64,000 nt of DNA, from the NCBI RefSeq assembly GCF_001042615.1, contig NZ_AP012327.1, positions 1,984,001 through 2,048,000 of the forward strand, in the 5' to 3' direction. The notes beneath the pieces were generated by a model. It worked only from the letters and a program-made list of their open reading frames with translations, was not told the DNA's origin and searched no databases. The stretch comes from Bifidobacterium catenulatum subsp. kashiwanohense JCM 15439 = DSM 21854. Its GTDB lineage: Bacteria; Actinomycetota; Actinomycetes; Actinomycetales; Bifidobacteriaceae. The position numbers were made by a program, and so were the translations under genes. This document shows, piece by piece, positions 48,439 to 56,728 of the stretch (position 1 is the first letter of the stretch; each line of letters starts with the position of its first letter).

Positions 48439-49167
48439 TCAGACGAACAGCTTGAACATGGCCACACCGACGATAGCGCCCAGAACCGGGGCGACGACCG
48501 GAATCCAAGCCTCGTCCCAGCGGGAGGAGCCCTTGGACGGAATCGGCAGGATGGCGTGCAGCAGTCGCGGCATGAGATCGCGGGCCGGGTTCAGGCCAGG
48601 ACCGGTCGGACCACCCATGGAGGTCACGAGGCCCCACACGATGAAACCAACCGCGATGGATGCGGCAGCATGGTCTTCCTCACCCCACGGCAGGGACAGG
48701 CAGCACAGTGCGCCGACCACGAGCACGAGGGTGCCGAAGAACTCGTTGACGAAGTAGTTCACACGATCGTTGTGGGCGTCAGTGGTGCAGAAAGTGCCAA
48801 AGATGGCGTTGGCGTCTTCGGTGTCCTTATAATGCGGATAGTAGGTGATGTATACCACAAGCTGACCGACTGCGGCGCCGAGCAGCTGAGCGATGATGTA
48901 CGGCAGCACAAGGTTCCAATCAAACAGGCCGTTCACCGCCTGGGCGATGGTCATAGCCGGGTTGATGTGCGCGCCGGAAACGCCACCGAACATGAGCACC
49001 GGGAACATCACGCCGAAGCCGTAGCCCATGGCGATGTTCAACCAGCCTGCATGATGGCCCTTAGTGTTCTTCAGTTCAACGTTCGCGACAGCGCCGTTGC
49101 CGAAGATCATCAGAATGGCGGTACCGAAGAATTCGGCGGCCAGCTTGGTATAGAGGGAGTATTCCAC
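48439..49167 (-). CDS. glpF: Glycerol facilitator / aquaporin (MIP family)
   Basis: A channel for glycerol and water in the cell membrane. The 242-residue protein has six membrane helices and two half-helices with NPA boxes: HINPAMTIAQ and LNPARDLMPR. The Asp after the second NPA (NPARD) is typical of glycerol-conducting members. EFFGTAILMIFGNGAVAN opens the first half and VNEFFGTLVLVVGALCCLSL the second, showing the internal repeat. The start is a GTG with a weak ribosome site. No glycerol kinase gene adjoins. Confidence 0.92.
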   Translation of the reverse strand: MEYSLYTKLAAEFFGTAILMIFGNGAVANVELKNTKGHHAGWLNIAMGYGFGVMFPVLMFGGVSGAHINPAMTIAQAVNGLFDWNLVLPYIIAQLLGAAVGQLVVYITYYPHYKDTEDANAIFGTFCTTDAHNDRVNYFVNEFFGTLVLVVGALCCLSLPWGEEDHAAASIAVGFIVWGLVTSMGGPTGPGLNPARDLMPRLLHAILPIPSKGSSRWDEAWIPVVAPVLGAIVGVAMFKLFV

Positions 49168-49503
49168 TGCTTCTTCTTTTCTCTTCGCCGCGCAGCAGGC
49201 ATGGCTGACTGTTCACGGCATTCTATGTGATTGGAAATCCGTTCGCGGAGCCGGCGACGGTTGTTCGCTGGGCGCGAAAGCAAACGTGGCGATTGTACAC
49301 TTTGCCCCACGACGAAATGCCGGCAGGATGCGATGTCGAATGTCCAGCCGAATGCAATGCCCAGAAAGCCACCGGAATCAGCCGAAGCGACCTCGAATCT
49401 CAGTGGTTGCGAGATACGGGCTTCACCTCTTTTATTGTTCTTCGGCGGATCGTATTCCGAGTCGTCCACAACGGACGGCATTTCGGCTTTTGGCGACGCA
49501 GCG
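49168..49503. other. Gene-free stretch containing an inverted fragment of ssb
   Basis: No supportable gene. The part 49449-49472 is an exact 24-bp reverse-complement match to ssb coding sequence at 49891-49914, with similarity extending to ~40 bp. On the plus strand it would encode RIVFRVVHNGRHF, close to RIVFRVVHNERYF of the protein. It appears to be a relic of an inverted duplication. The glpF promoter should also lie here. Confidence 0.65.
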
Positions 49504-50004
49504 TCACATCAGCGGAGCCGCGAAGCCGCCCACATACGTCTGGCCGGGAGCCGCCTGAGCGACGGGAGTTACAGCCGGAGCGGCAGTCATCCATTGCATC
49601 GCGTCTTTTCGCTGGGCATTCAGCGCGCGTTCCGCGTTGGCGATCTGGTCAGGGACGATTCGCCGGCCAAGCATGGCCATGCGGCTGCGTGGCTGACCGT
49701 CATCTGACAGATAAGCGCCGGGTTCCGCGACTTCGCCGAATGCGATGACCTTCGCGCCTTTGACGAATATGTCCGGATGGTCATTCATCTTCTTGGCGAT
49801 TCCGTCGGCGGCTGGGCCGTAGAAGCTGACATCGACCGTGGTCTTGCGGCCGTCGAGCCATTGCTGCGATTGCCGGTCGAAGTATCGTTCGTTGTGGACG
49901 ACTCGGAATACGATTCGCGCCTGTTTCTCGCTATTGGCCTGCCGGTATTTCGGTTCCGACGCGAGATTGCCTTCGAGGACGTTCGTTGGTTTGCTTGCCG
50001 TCAT
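49504..50004 (-). CDS. ssb: Accessory single-stranded DNA-binding protein
   Basis: A 166-residue OB-fold protein: VLEGNLASEPKYRQAN, RIVFRVVHNERYFDRQSQQW, TTVDVSFYGPAADGIAKKM, FVKGAKVIAFGEVAEPGAYL. The C-terminus (GQTYVGGFAAPLM) lacks the acidic DDDIPF-type tail that recruits partner proteins. The main bifidobacterial ssb normally sits in the rpsF-ssb-rpsR-rplI operon, whose rplI end is visible at 63.6 kb, so this is probably a second, specialised copy, perhaps for DNA uptake or of mobile-element origin. It is a lone gene in a region with repeats and transposon traces. Confidence 0.85.
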   Translation of the reverse strand: MTASKPTNVLEGNLASEPKYRQANSEKQARIVFRVVHNERYFDRQSQQWLDGRKTTVDVSFYGPAADGIAKKMNDHPDIFVKGAKVIAFGEVAEPGAYLSDDGQPRSRMAMLGRRIVPDQIANAERALNAQRKDAMQWMTAAPAVTPVAQAAPGQTYVGGFAAPLM

Positions 50005-50171
50005 GATTCTTCCTTCCGTGGTCGCCGCGCATGACGGCTCCCATGATGGACCGCGATCAGGGAAGGAAGTGTTTGAACCGGGATCTCCGTGAATGTTTTT
50101 TCATGTCCCAGGAAACGGAATCGCACGCCCGACGACGACTTGAAAACTTGCGTCCGGACGGATAATTTTTT

Positions 50172-50190
50172 ATTAGACATATTGTCTAAT
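50172..50190. promoter_or_regulatory. Operator-like palindrome
   Basis: ATTAGACA-tat-TGTCTAAT: 8-bp perfect arms, 3-bp centre, in an AT-rich stretch between ssb and the small ORF at 50238. Confidence 0.5.
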
Positions 50191-50237
50191 TATGTTTTCG
50201 GGAGGGGAAATCCTCGATACCTTTCCAAGGAGGAACG

Positions 50238-50291
50238 ATGCCCATTTTCTACCCTGTACGCGCGCATATGACAAGGTGCCGCATCCGATAA
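50238..50291 (+). CDS. Possible 17-residue peptide
   Basis: A very short ORF, MPIFYPVRAHMTRCRIR, whose ATG follows a strong ribosome site (CCAAGGAGGAACG). It begins 48 bp after the palindrome at 50172 and overlaps the left arm of the hairpin at 50273. No family is recognisable. It may be a leader peptide, the stub of a deleted gene or a chance ORF; the good ribosome site is the only positive evidence. Confidence 0.25.
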   Translation: MPIFYPVRAHMTRCRIR

Positions 50292-50319
50292 TATAGCTGT
50301 ATATCGAATACGGCACCTT
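50273..50319. terminator. Hairpin downstream of the fucosidase gene
   Basis: aaggtgccg...cggcacctt with an inner tcgata/tatcga-type stem, 13 bp after the fucosidase stop; no T run, so termination strength is uncertain. Confidence 0.5.
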
Positions 50320-50331
50320 CAGCGCAATCCG

Positions 50332-51681
50332 TCAGCGACGGACGAAGTGCACGACCTGCGGCCCCGCCACTTCCGAGGCCGGAACATCGGCGGTCAGCAC
50401 GTCGCCGTCGGCGTCCACGGCGACTGCGGATCCGCCAAGCGTCACGGCGGAATCCGCGTCCACAGCATCGGCGGCGATGCGCAGCGGAACCCTGCCCGCA
50501 GCATCGACGACGGCATAGACGCTCTTGCCGTCTCCGGTCCAACGGACCCATGGCTCGCCGTCCCCCTCTCCGGAAGGCGAGGCTTCCGGCACCGGTTCGA
50601 CATCATGGATACTCGGCGAGTTCACGTCCATCCAGTCGGCCATGCCCTCGAGGCACTGACGCTGCAGTTCGGGGATGCGTCCGGCGGCGTCGGGGCCGAT
50701 GTCGAGCAGCAGGTTGCCGCCCATGGAGACCACGTCGGCGAGCAACTTCACCGCCTCCGGACCGGTCATGTAGGAGTCGGCGTCCTCCATCTGGTTGTAG
50801 CCGAAGGAGTAGCCGATGCCTCGGGTCATCTCCCACATGCCCTTGCCCATGAGCTCCTTGCCCTGTTCGTATTCGACGGTGCGGAAGTCCCAATGGGTCA
50901 GGCCCCAGCGGTCGTTGACCACACCATCCGGCACCACGTCGTAGTAATGCTCGAACAGTCGGGCCACGCTGAAATCGTTGTCCTCCTCCGAGATCTTCGG
51001 CACGTCGATATCTCCCCACAGGATGGACGGCTGGTATTTGTCGATGAGGTCCATCACATGCGAGTACATATAGCGGGCGTAGTCCTCGCTCTGCGGCCCG
51101 TATTCCCCGTCGCCGAGAATCGGCATGTTGGGCTCCTTGTGCCAGTCGAGGCCCGAGGAGTAGTACACGCCGAACTTCAGTCCCTTGTCGCGCATGGCGT
51201 CGGCGAATTCCTTGACCAGATCGCGATGCGGACCACGGTCCACGGTATTCCACCCATCGTTGTCGGGGGCCTTCCACAGCGTGATGCCTTCGTGATGCTT
51301 CGTGGTCGGCACGAAGTACCGGGCACCGGCGCGTGCGAACAGGTCGGCCATGTCCGCGGGGTCGAACGCCTCGGCCTTCCACATGTCGATGAAGTCCTCA
51401 TACGGCATGTCACCGTAGACTTCCTTCTGATGCTCGGCCGCCGGCGAGCCCTTGATGCTCATCGTGTTCCAATACCATTCCGCATACGGGCAGTGGGTGT
51501 TCCAGTACACCGGATCGTCAAAGGTGCCAAGCGCACCGATCGGCTCCGCCCATGCCGGCACCGAATACGAACCCCAGTGGGCGAAGATGCCGAGACCGGC
51601 GCCCTTGAACCATTCGGGTGTATCGTGCACGAACTTCTCATACATCTTGGGACGCTGTGGATTGGCCATGAACAACACCAT
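50332..51681 (-). CDS. Alpha-L-fucosidase, GH29, intracellular
   Basis: This enzyme releases L-fucose from fucosylated glycans. The 449-residue protein has WFKGAGLGIFAHWGSYSVPA, RYFVPTTKHHEGITLW (126-132 TTKHHEG), FGVYYSSGLDWH, and SILWGDIDVP in which Asp224 is the predicted nucleophile. There is no signal peptide or sorting signal, so fucosylated sugars must enter first. ATG 51681 has AAAGGAG seven bases upstream; the longer open frame runs into the MFS gene. It follows the MFS gene by ~95 bp as an operon, pointing to import and breakdown of small fucosides. Subfamily (alpha-1,2 versus 1,3/4) is not decided here. Confidence 0.9.
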   Translation of the reverse strand: MVLFMANPQRPKMYEKFVHDTPEWFKGAGLGIFAHWGSYSVPAWAEPIGALGTFDDPVYWNTHCPYAEWYWNTMSIKGSPAAEHQKEVYGDMPYEDFIDMWKAEAFDPADMADLFARAGARYFVPTTKHHEGITLWKAPDNDGWNTVDRGPHRDLVKEFADAMRDKGLKFGVYYSSGLDWHKEPNMPILGDGEYGPQSEDYARYMYSHVMDLIDKYQPSILWGDIDVPKISEEDNDFSVARLFEHYYDVVPDGVVNDRWGLTHWDFRTVEYEQGKELMGKGMWEMTRGIGYSFGYNQMEDADSYMTGPEAVKLLADVVSMGGNLLLDIGPDAAGRIPELQRQCLEGMADWMDVNSPSIHDVEPVPEASPSGEGDGEPWVRWTGDGKSVYAVVDAAGRVPLRIAADAVDADSAVTLGGSAVAVDADGDVLTADVPASEVAGPQVVHFVRR

Positions 51682-51776
51682 GTTGAAACTCCTTTGTTCG
51701 TTGTCTGTGTGTCTGATTGGTTGCTGGTTGTTGATTGCCGTCGTCCGATTCCGGTACGGCTCCGTCGCCGCGGGAA

Positions 51777-52994
51777 TCACACCGTGAGCTTCTTGTCCAC
51801 CTTGAGGGTGATCAGCTCGATGACCACCATCACGAAGTAGAGCGCACCACCGACGATGATGGCGAATCCGGCCGAGGAATTGCCGAAGATGCTTGCCGTC
51901 AGCGCGAAGAAGTACGGGGAGATCAGACAGCCGATGTTGATGCCGATAATCACGATGGACGTGGTCAGGTTCATCGAGTGCGCGGGCGAGTAGTCCACGA
52001 ATCGTGCGGTCAGCGCGGGGTTGATGATGCCCCATGCGAAGCCGGCAATCAGCACCAGGGCGAACATCAGCGGCACGTTCTTCGTCAGCGCAGTGGCGAT
52101 GAAACAGATGCCGATGACCACTTCGGAGATGGTCACCGTCAGGCGCTTGGTGACCTTGGCGACCTTGTCGAACAACACGCCGGAGAGGATGGTGGCGACG
52201 ACGAGGAAGCTGAAGATCAATGTGGCGAGCGATGCTGAACCGATGCCTTCATCGACCACGTAGCTGGCGAGCTTGATGGACATGACGTTGTAAAGCATGG
52301 AGACCATCAGGAAGATGAACGCCAGCCACAGCACCTGCCAGTTCGTCGTCTGCTTCTGCGAGGCGCTCTTGTCGACGACGTGACCCTCATCGTCGACGAG
52401 CGCGCTGCGAATGCTGAAGTTATCGAACTCCTTCGGAATGAACATGCCCACGAGCACCATGGGGACGAACAACAGGAAGAAGATGAGGTACGTGGATTGC
52501 CAGTTGATGGTGATCAGCAGACTGGCGACGAACAGCAGCACGACATCGCCAAGATTGCCGACCGCCTGTCTCCATCCAAGCAGCTTGCGTTGCATATCGC
52601 CGTCATACAGGTCGGTGATGTACGACACACTCAAGGTGACGAACAGCGCCGACCCGAAGCCGAAGAACATACGCGATATGAGAATCGGCCAATAGTACGG
52701 GAAGAACGCCGGAATCACACCTGTGACGGCGGATATGAAGAATCCCGCCATCGCGATTTTCTTCCTGCCGATGGCATTGGCGAATAGGCCGGTCAATGCC
52801 GTGCCGACCATCGAGCCGATCGTCGGCACCGTGGTCAGCAGTTCGACGTTCGCCGTGGAATAGTCGGAGAACGCCTCCTTCATCGCCGGTATGGTACCGC
52901 TGACTGCATTGCTGGCGGACATCAGCAACGACATCGACAAGACGCCGACCACCAAGGTCTTGGATTTCAACGCTTTGCCAACATCTAATGCCAA
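51777..52994 (-). CDS. MFS transporter, probably for a fucosylated sugar or related solute
   Basis: A 405-residue, 12-helix major facilitator. The loop between helices 2 and 3 (LFANAIGRKKIAMAGF) and the later IPKEFDNFS linker fit the fold. The start is assigned to TTG 52994 because AAAGGAG lies five bases before it; the open frame reaches 53147 without family-like sequence. It is the first gene of the operon with the GH29 fucosidase, so I infer import of the fucosidase substrate. Its sequence does not resemble FucP closely, and the substrate remains inferred from context. Confidence 0.82.
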   Translation of the reverse strand: MALDVGKALKSKTLVVGVLSMSLLMSASNAVSGTIPAMKEAFSDYSTANVELLTTVPTIGSMVGTALTGLFANAIGRKKIAMAGFFISAVTGVIPAFFPYYWPILISRMFFGFGSALFVTLSVSYITDLYDGDMQRKLLGWRQAVGNLGDVVLLFVASLLITINWQSTYLIFFLLFVPMVLVGMFIPKEFDNFSIRSALVDDEGHVVDKSASQKQTTNWQVLWLAFIFLMVSMLYNVMSIKLASYVVDEGIGSASLATLIFSFLVVATILSGVLFDKVAKVTKRLTVTISEVVIGICFIATALTKNVPLMFALVLIAGFAWGIINPALTARFVDYSPAHSMNLTTSIVIIGINIGCLISPYFFALTASIFGNSSAGFAIIVGGALYFVMVVIELITLKVDKKLTV

Positions 52995-53081
52995 TTTGAC
53001 TCCTTTCTTTCCATTCGGCGGAAGACGGCGTCGTCTTTCGCCATACAACGCAAGTAATTCCACTGTCTGAATGGAAGCGCA

Positions 53082-53133
53082 ATACTTATCGCATTCATAT
53101 ACTTCTCCGTATATTGCACATACTTCTCTGTAT
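53082..53133 (-). promoter_or_regulatory. Repeated operator-like sites upstream of the fucosidase operon
   Basis: ATACTTCTCCGTAT (53099-53112) and ATACTTCTCTGTAT (53120-53133) are ATAC-N6-GTAT half-palindromes spaced 21 bp, two helical turns; a third, weaker atacttatcgcat begins at 53082. They lie ~90-140 bp before the MFS start. Confidence 0.5.
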
Positions 53134-53178
53134 CTTACCGACTGCACGCCATCCGGCTGCCGTCACTAGGAAAAGTGA

Positions 53179-53188
53179 CCCCCCCCCC
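53179..53188. repeat. C10 homopolymer tract
   Basis: Ten consecutive C's upstream of the fucosidase operon, between its operator-like repeats and an IS30 relic. Such tracts are prone to slippage. Confidence 0.8.
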
Positions 53189-53309
53189 GACAAAAAACTT
53201 TCGTGGCGGGTTCCAGTGATCGTCGCAACGCCTGGCTGACTGACGGGAGGGCCAAGTGAACAGGGGGGTGTTCGAGGGTGTGGAGTACGCGACGCGTGGC
53301 GAGATATGC

Positions 53310-53479
53310 GCGGCGCGGCCAACAAAAGCGCGATCGGCACGCTCGTGGAACGCTCGACACGATTCACGATCCTCCTGCACCCGTCCGACGGGCACGACGC
53401 CGAACACGTCCAGCAGGCCGTCATCCGGAAAATGCAATACCTGCTCAAGCTCCCGAGGAACTCGCTGACCTGGGACTAG
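53310..53479 (+). pseudogene. IS30-family transposase fragment
   Basis: In the plus-strand frame ending at the TAG at 53477 the DNA reads NKSAIGTLVERSTRFTILLH, then PSDGHDAEHVQQAVIRKMQ and LTWD just before the stop. SAIGTLVER and LTWDxG are landmarks of the IS30 DDE transposase core. Both the N-terminal half and the rest of the catalytic domain are missing, so it is a decayed remnant. No terminal inverted repeats could be matched. Confidence 0.75.
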
Positions 53480-53496
53480 GGTTGGTTCCTCGCTCG

Positions 53497-53568
53497 CCGT
53501 TGCAAGCTAGTTTGTTCTAGTTTGCAACGGTATACAATATACGTCCTTAGGCTATGTCGTCTAAGGAC
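53497..53568 (-). terminator. Inverted repeats downstream of the second MFS gene
   Basis: ccgttgcaa-gctag...ctag-tttgcaacgg (53497-53530) and gtccttag...ctaaggac (53543-53568) are two adjacent stems just after the MFS stop codon at 53582 (minus strand). Confidence 0.5.
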
Positions 53569-53581
53569 ATGTCATTTGCGC

Positions 53582-54787
53582 TCATGACTTGATTTTATTG
53601 CGATATCCTGCCATGGCGATGAGCGCGCATACGATCATCGCCAGCACGGTGACGAATACGGTTTTCCACCCCGCGGCCAGCAGCACGCCAGCGAGCACAC
53701 TTCCCAGCACCTGTCCCAATACGGGAGCGAGTTCGCCGACGCCTCGCGCCCACGAACGTTCCGACTCCGTATAGGATTTTGTCAACAGGGCGCTGCCTGC
53801 GGCGTAGCACAGCGACCAGGATATTCCGATCAGCAGCAGATCCAGAGTGACGGCATACGAAGCCGACGCGGCGAGTGCGACGACTGTGCCGAGCATGCCG
53901 ATGATCAACCCCGTCAACGCCTGCGCCATTTCGCTGTTTTTCTTGTGGAAAATGAAGATGGCGAACAGGGTTGGCAGGTACATGCCGACCATGTGCAGTT
54001 GCATGGCGACCATTCTGGTTTGCGCGTTTTGGGAGAACGTGCTCTCCAAGACTATGGGTGCGCCGCTCATCACGAGCACCATGACGAATGATGCGACGAA
54101 GCTGATGGTCGCGCCCAGCACGAACCGGGGTCGGGTCAGCAATGCCGGATAATTGGGGGTTGTGCTCGCGGTAGCTTTGTCGCGCATATGCGCGGGAGTT
54201 GGCGACTGAATTTTCGGGAGCGCCAGCAGCACGATTACCGCGCAGGCGGCGAGCACGCTGACGACGTAATATGATCCCTCGTATTCGATGTTGGTCGCAG
54301 TGCCGAAGAATGTCGCCAGAACCGGGCCGATGATGCTTGCTATGGCTCCTGCCGATAGGATTCCGTTGATTGCCTTGCTTTCTTTGCCGGGCATGGAATC
54401 GGCTGCGGCATACCGGTAGTAGTTCGTCCCCGACTGGTATATGCCCACACAGAACGTCCCTATACAGAGCAATGGGAACTGGTGGAATCGCAAAGCCGTG
54501 GCTGAGGATATTCCACCCAAGACGGCTAGAAGGGCGCCGAAGACGAATACTTGCCGATAGCCGAATCGCCCCACCAAGCGTCCCATTGCCGGTGTGCCGA
54601 TCACCGTACCGATGAATATGCACGCTATCGGGAATGTTGCCATCCATGGTGCTGGCGCGAGGGACGAACCGGTCAGTGAGGTGATTGTCAGATCCACGCT
54701 CATGCCCGATAGGCATAATCCTTCCGCAATCAGCAATATGGGGAAGATTCTTCTTGCTGACGTCCCTTGACTATAGCGCTGAATCAT
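53582..54787 (-). CDS. MFS transporter (exporter-like)
   Basis: A 401-residue major facilitator with 12 predicted helices. The A-type motif between helices 2 and 3 is GRLVGRFGYRQVFVFGALLA. The sequence resembles drug/solute exporters more than sugar importers (GSALLTKSYTESERSWARGVG in the second half), but no substrate motif is diagnostic. ATG 54787 has GGAGGAG about eight bases upstream. It lies 133 bp after the kinase gene of the two-component system and on the same strand, so it may be its target or an added exporter for the peptide cluster. Confidence 0.8.
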   Translation of the reverse strand: MIQRYSQGTSARRIFPILLIAEGLCLSGMSVDLTITSLTGSSLAPAPWMATFPIACIFIGTVIGTPAMGRLVGRFGYRQVFVFGALLAVLGGISSATALRFHQFPLLCIGTFCVGIYQSGTNYYRYAAADSMPGKESKAINGILSAGAIASIIGPVLATFFGTATNIEYEGSYYVVSVLAACAVIVLLALPKIQSPTPAHMRDKATASTTPNYPALLTRPRFVLGATISFVASFVMVLVMSGAPIVLESTFSQNAQTRMVAMQLHMVGMYLPTLFAIFIFHKKNSEMAQALTGLIIGMLGTVVALAASASYAVTLDLLLIGISWSLCYAAGSALLTKSYTESERSWARGVGELAPVLGQVLGSVLAGVLLAAGWKTVFVTVLAMIVCALIAMAGYRNKIKS

Positions 54788-54920
54788 TACCTGGCTCCTC
54801 CTCCGAGTAATACAAAATAAAATGATATTTCCGCGTTTTGATTGTTGTATTCGTCATACTGGAGTATTAATCTGTGATGGATTATTTGTTGTTTTTTAAA
54901 AGTTCTCGCTGTACTTGGTT

Positions 54921-56099
54921 TCAAGTTTTTGTTGTCTCCATATGACTCAGCGGAATTTTGGCGTAGAGCACCCACAATCCATCATCGCTTCTATAGTTAA
55001 GTTCGCCTCCCATTTCCTGTATTCGTTTTGAGTGCAGTGAAAGGCCCCTTCCCGATTGTTCGAATGCAGTCAGCGCCGATCCGGCTGCAATATCATTCAT
55101 CTCGCTAATTTCCATTGACGATGGTGATAGCTTGACCAGCAACTCGAACGAGCCATTGCGTGGGGAACCGTGACGCTGTATGTTGTTGCAGAGTTCTCTT
55201 ATCAAGGATAACGCTTCTTCCTTTTCTTCCGGCGAAGCTTTGATGCAGCATCCGTCGATGGCCGTATTTCCGTCATACCCCAGCGCATGAAGATGGCTGC
55301 ATCTTTCATCCAGCAGATTACGCAGTTCAACCATGAACGTCGTTTCTGATTTCGCGTCCTTGTCTTCCGAGGAAAGGATGTCTATGATGTCGTGCACTTG
55401 CGTGAACGCCTCTTGACTATGTTCAAGAACGATTGCCCAATCATCGCTGTCAGGTATGTTTTCATCGATATGAACCCGGGCCATTAATGAGATATCCGAA
55501 AGATTATTGGTCAAGGAATCATGTATCTGTATCGCAAGACGATTCTTTTGCCTCATATAATCAAGCTGCTGAAGCTCAATCTGCAATTTCAGCCTTTGCT
55601 CTTCTCTGATAAAAGCCTGTTGGCGAAGCGCTACCAATCTGCCGGCAAGCAAGCTGGCCAAGAACATGACCGTGACCGACACGGAAACGAAAACATTGAA
55701 GTTCTCCACCATAACGCTTCGCGCTATATACGTACAGGAACAAATCAGCATTGCGATCAGCCATTCAGGCACGGTTCCGGAGAACGCAAGAATGCCGAGA
55801 GCGATGAGCATGCCGCTGATAACGAAGGGACTGTCCTGAGTGAGGGAGATGGAGATCACGGAACCTGCAACAATGATGGCCCAACATGCTTGGCCTCCAA
55901 TGGCAGGAAGAAGGACAAAGGAAACCGCAAGCACTCCATAGAGCATTGCCGGCAGAAGAGGCATGGGACCAATCTGGATTATCTCCATCAGGGCAAGAGA
56001 CAGCCCCAGCAGCGACAGAAGGGACAAGCAGGGATGTGCCACATAGCGCCGAATTATTTTTGACGGAAACGTAAACGCCGTATTCATGGAAATCCTCAT
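54921..56099 (-). CDS. Sensor histidine kinase, NarL/DesK type
   Basis: A 392-residue membrane kinase. About six hydrophobic segments (residues ~25-155) form the sensor, followed by a short coiled coil and the HisKA_3 box RLAIQIHDSLTNNLS with phospho-acceptor His193. The ATPase domain has the N-box in LIRELCNNIQRHGSP and a G-box in SGRGLSLHSKRIQEMGG. The ATG at 56099 overlaps the stop of the response regulator gene (TGATG). A second ATG at 56087 has GAGG upstream and may be the actual start. Multi-helix sensors of this type often watch membrane-active peptides. Confidence 0.9.
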   Translation of the reverse strand: MRISMNTAFTFPSKIIRRYVAHPCLSLLSLLGLSLALMEIIQIGPMPLLPAMLYGVLAVSFVLLPAIGGQACWAIIVAGSVISISLTQDSPFVISGMLIALGILAFSGTVPEWLIAMLICSCTYIARSVMVENFNVFVSVSVTVMFLASLLAGRLVALRQQAFIREEQRLKLQIELQQLDYMRQKNRLAIQIHDSLTNNLSDISLMARVHIDENIPDSDDWAIVLEHSQEAFTQVHDIIDILSSEDKDAKSETTFMVELRNLLDERCSHLHALGYDGNTAIDGCCIKASPEEKEEALSLIRELCNNIQRHGSPRNGSFELLVKLSPSSMEISEMNDIAAGSALTAFEQSGRGLSLHSKRIQEMGGELNYRSDDGLWVLYAKIPLSHMETTKT

Positions 56100-56728
56100 C
56101 AGCGATTGAGATGCATCCAGGCGGAAATCAATGCACGGTTGTTCGCTACCCCCAGCTTGGACGCGGCATGTTCAAGATGGGTCCGCACCGTGGTCTGACC
56201 GATCGATAATTCCTCCGCTATGTCGGACATCGATCTCCCTCGCGCCCATCGATCAACGATTTCCATTTCACGAGGGGACAGATCCTTGTTCTTCTCTGAC
56301 TTCAGCCGCAAAAACGAATCGTGGGCATTCAGAAAACGATCAGAACAGATTCCTGTTTCCTTTATCTGCAGCAAAGCCTCGGCGATTGTTTTCGGATTGT
56401 CCTTATGTATGATTCCCTGGGCTCCCGAAGCCACCGCTTCTGCAGCATATTCGGCGACGCTGAATGATGTCATCATGAGTACGGATGTCTTCCAATTCTC
56501 TTTTCTAATCGTCCGGCACACCACCAATCCGTTGATATCAGACATGGAGACATCCGCCAACAACAGATCCGGACAGTGATGCGAAGTACAGACGGCTATG
56601 GCCTCAGCGCCAGTATCGACTGGTGCAAGAACCGTACAGCCGGGAAGTAGGCGTTTGAGACTGGCTGAAAGCAATCGCAATGCCAGCCGGTCGTTATCCA
56701 TGATCAAGAGTGTCGGTGAAGATCTCAT
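56099..56728 (-). CDS. Response regulator, NarL/LuxR type
   Basis: A 209-residue partner of the kinase. Receiver domain: acidic pair in LLIMDNDRLA, phospho-acceptor Asp59 in LLLADVSMSD, Lys109 in GIIHKDNP. LuxR-type HTH domain at the C-terminus: DLSPREMEIVDRWARGRSMS, DIAEELSIGQTTVRTHLEHA, ASKLGVANNRALIS. ATG 56728 follows AGGGGGA; an open frame of 78 codons upstream is not family-like. It is transcribed away from the peptide cluster, across a ~520-bp divergent spacer, and is the obvious candidate to control it. Confidence 0.92.
   Translation of the reverse strand: MRSSPTLLIMDNDRLALRLLSASLKRLLPGCTVLAPVDTGAEAIAVCTSHHCPDLLLADVSMSDINGLVVCRTIRKENWKTSVLMMTSFSVAEYAAEAVASGAQGIIHKDNPKTIAEALLQIKETGICSDRFLNAHDSFLRLKSEKNKDLSPREMEIVDRWARGRSMSDIAEELSIGQTTVRTHLEHAASKLGVANNRALISAWMHLNR

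Noticed and set aside
49227..49748. 173-codon plus-strand frame beside and opposite ssb
   Set aside because: Resemblance to SSB comes only from the ~40-bp inverted fragment; the rest is an antisense shadow.
50347..51840. 497-codon plus-strand frame opposite the fucosidase gene
   Set aside because: Antisense shadow; His/Val/Arg-rich without domains.
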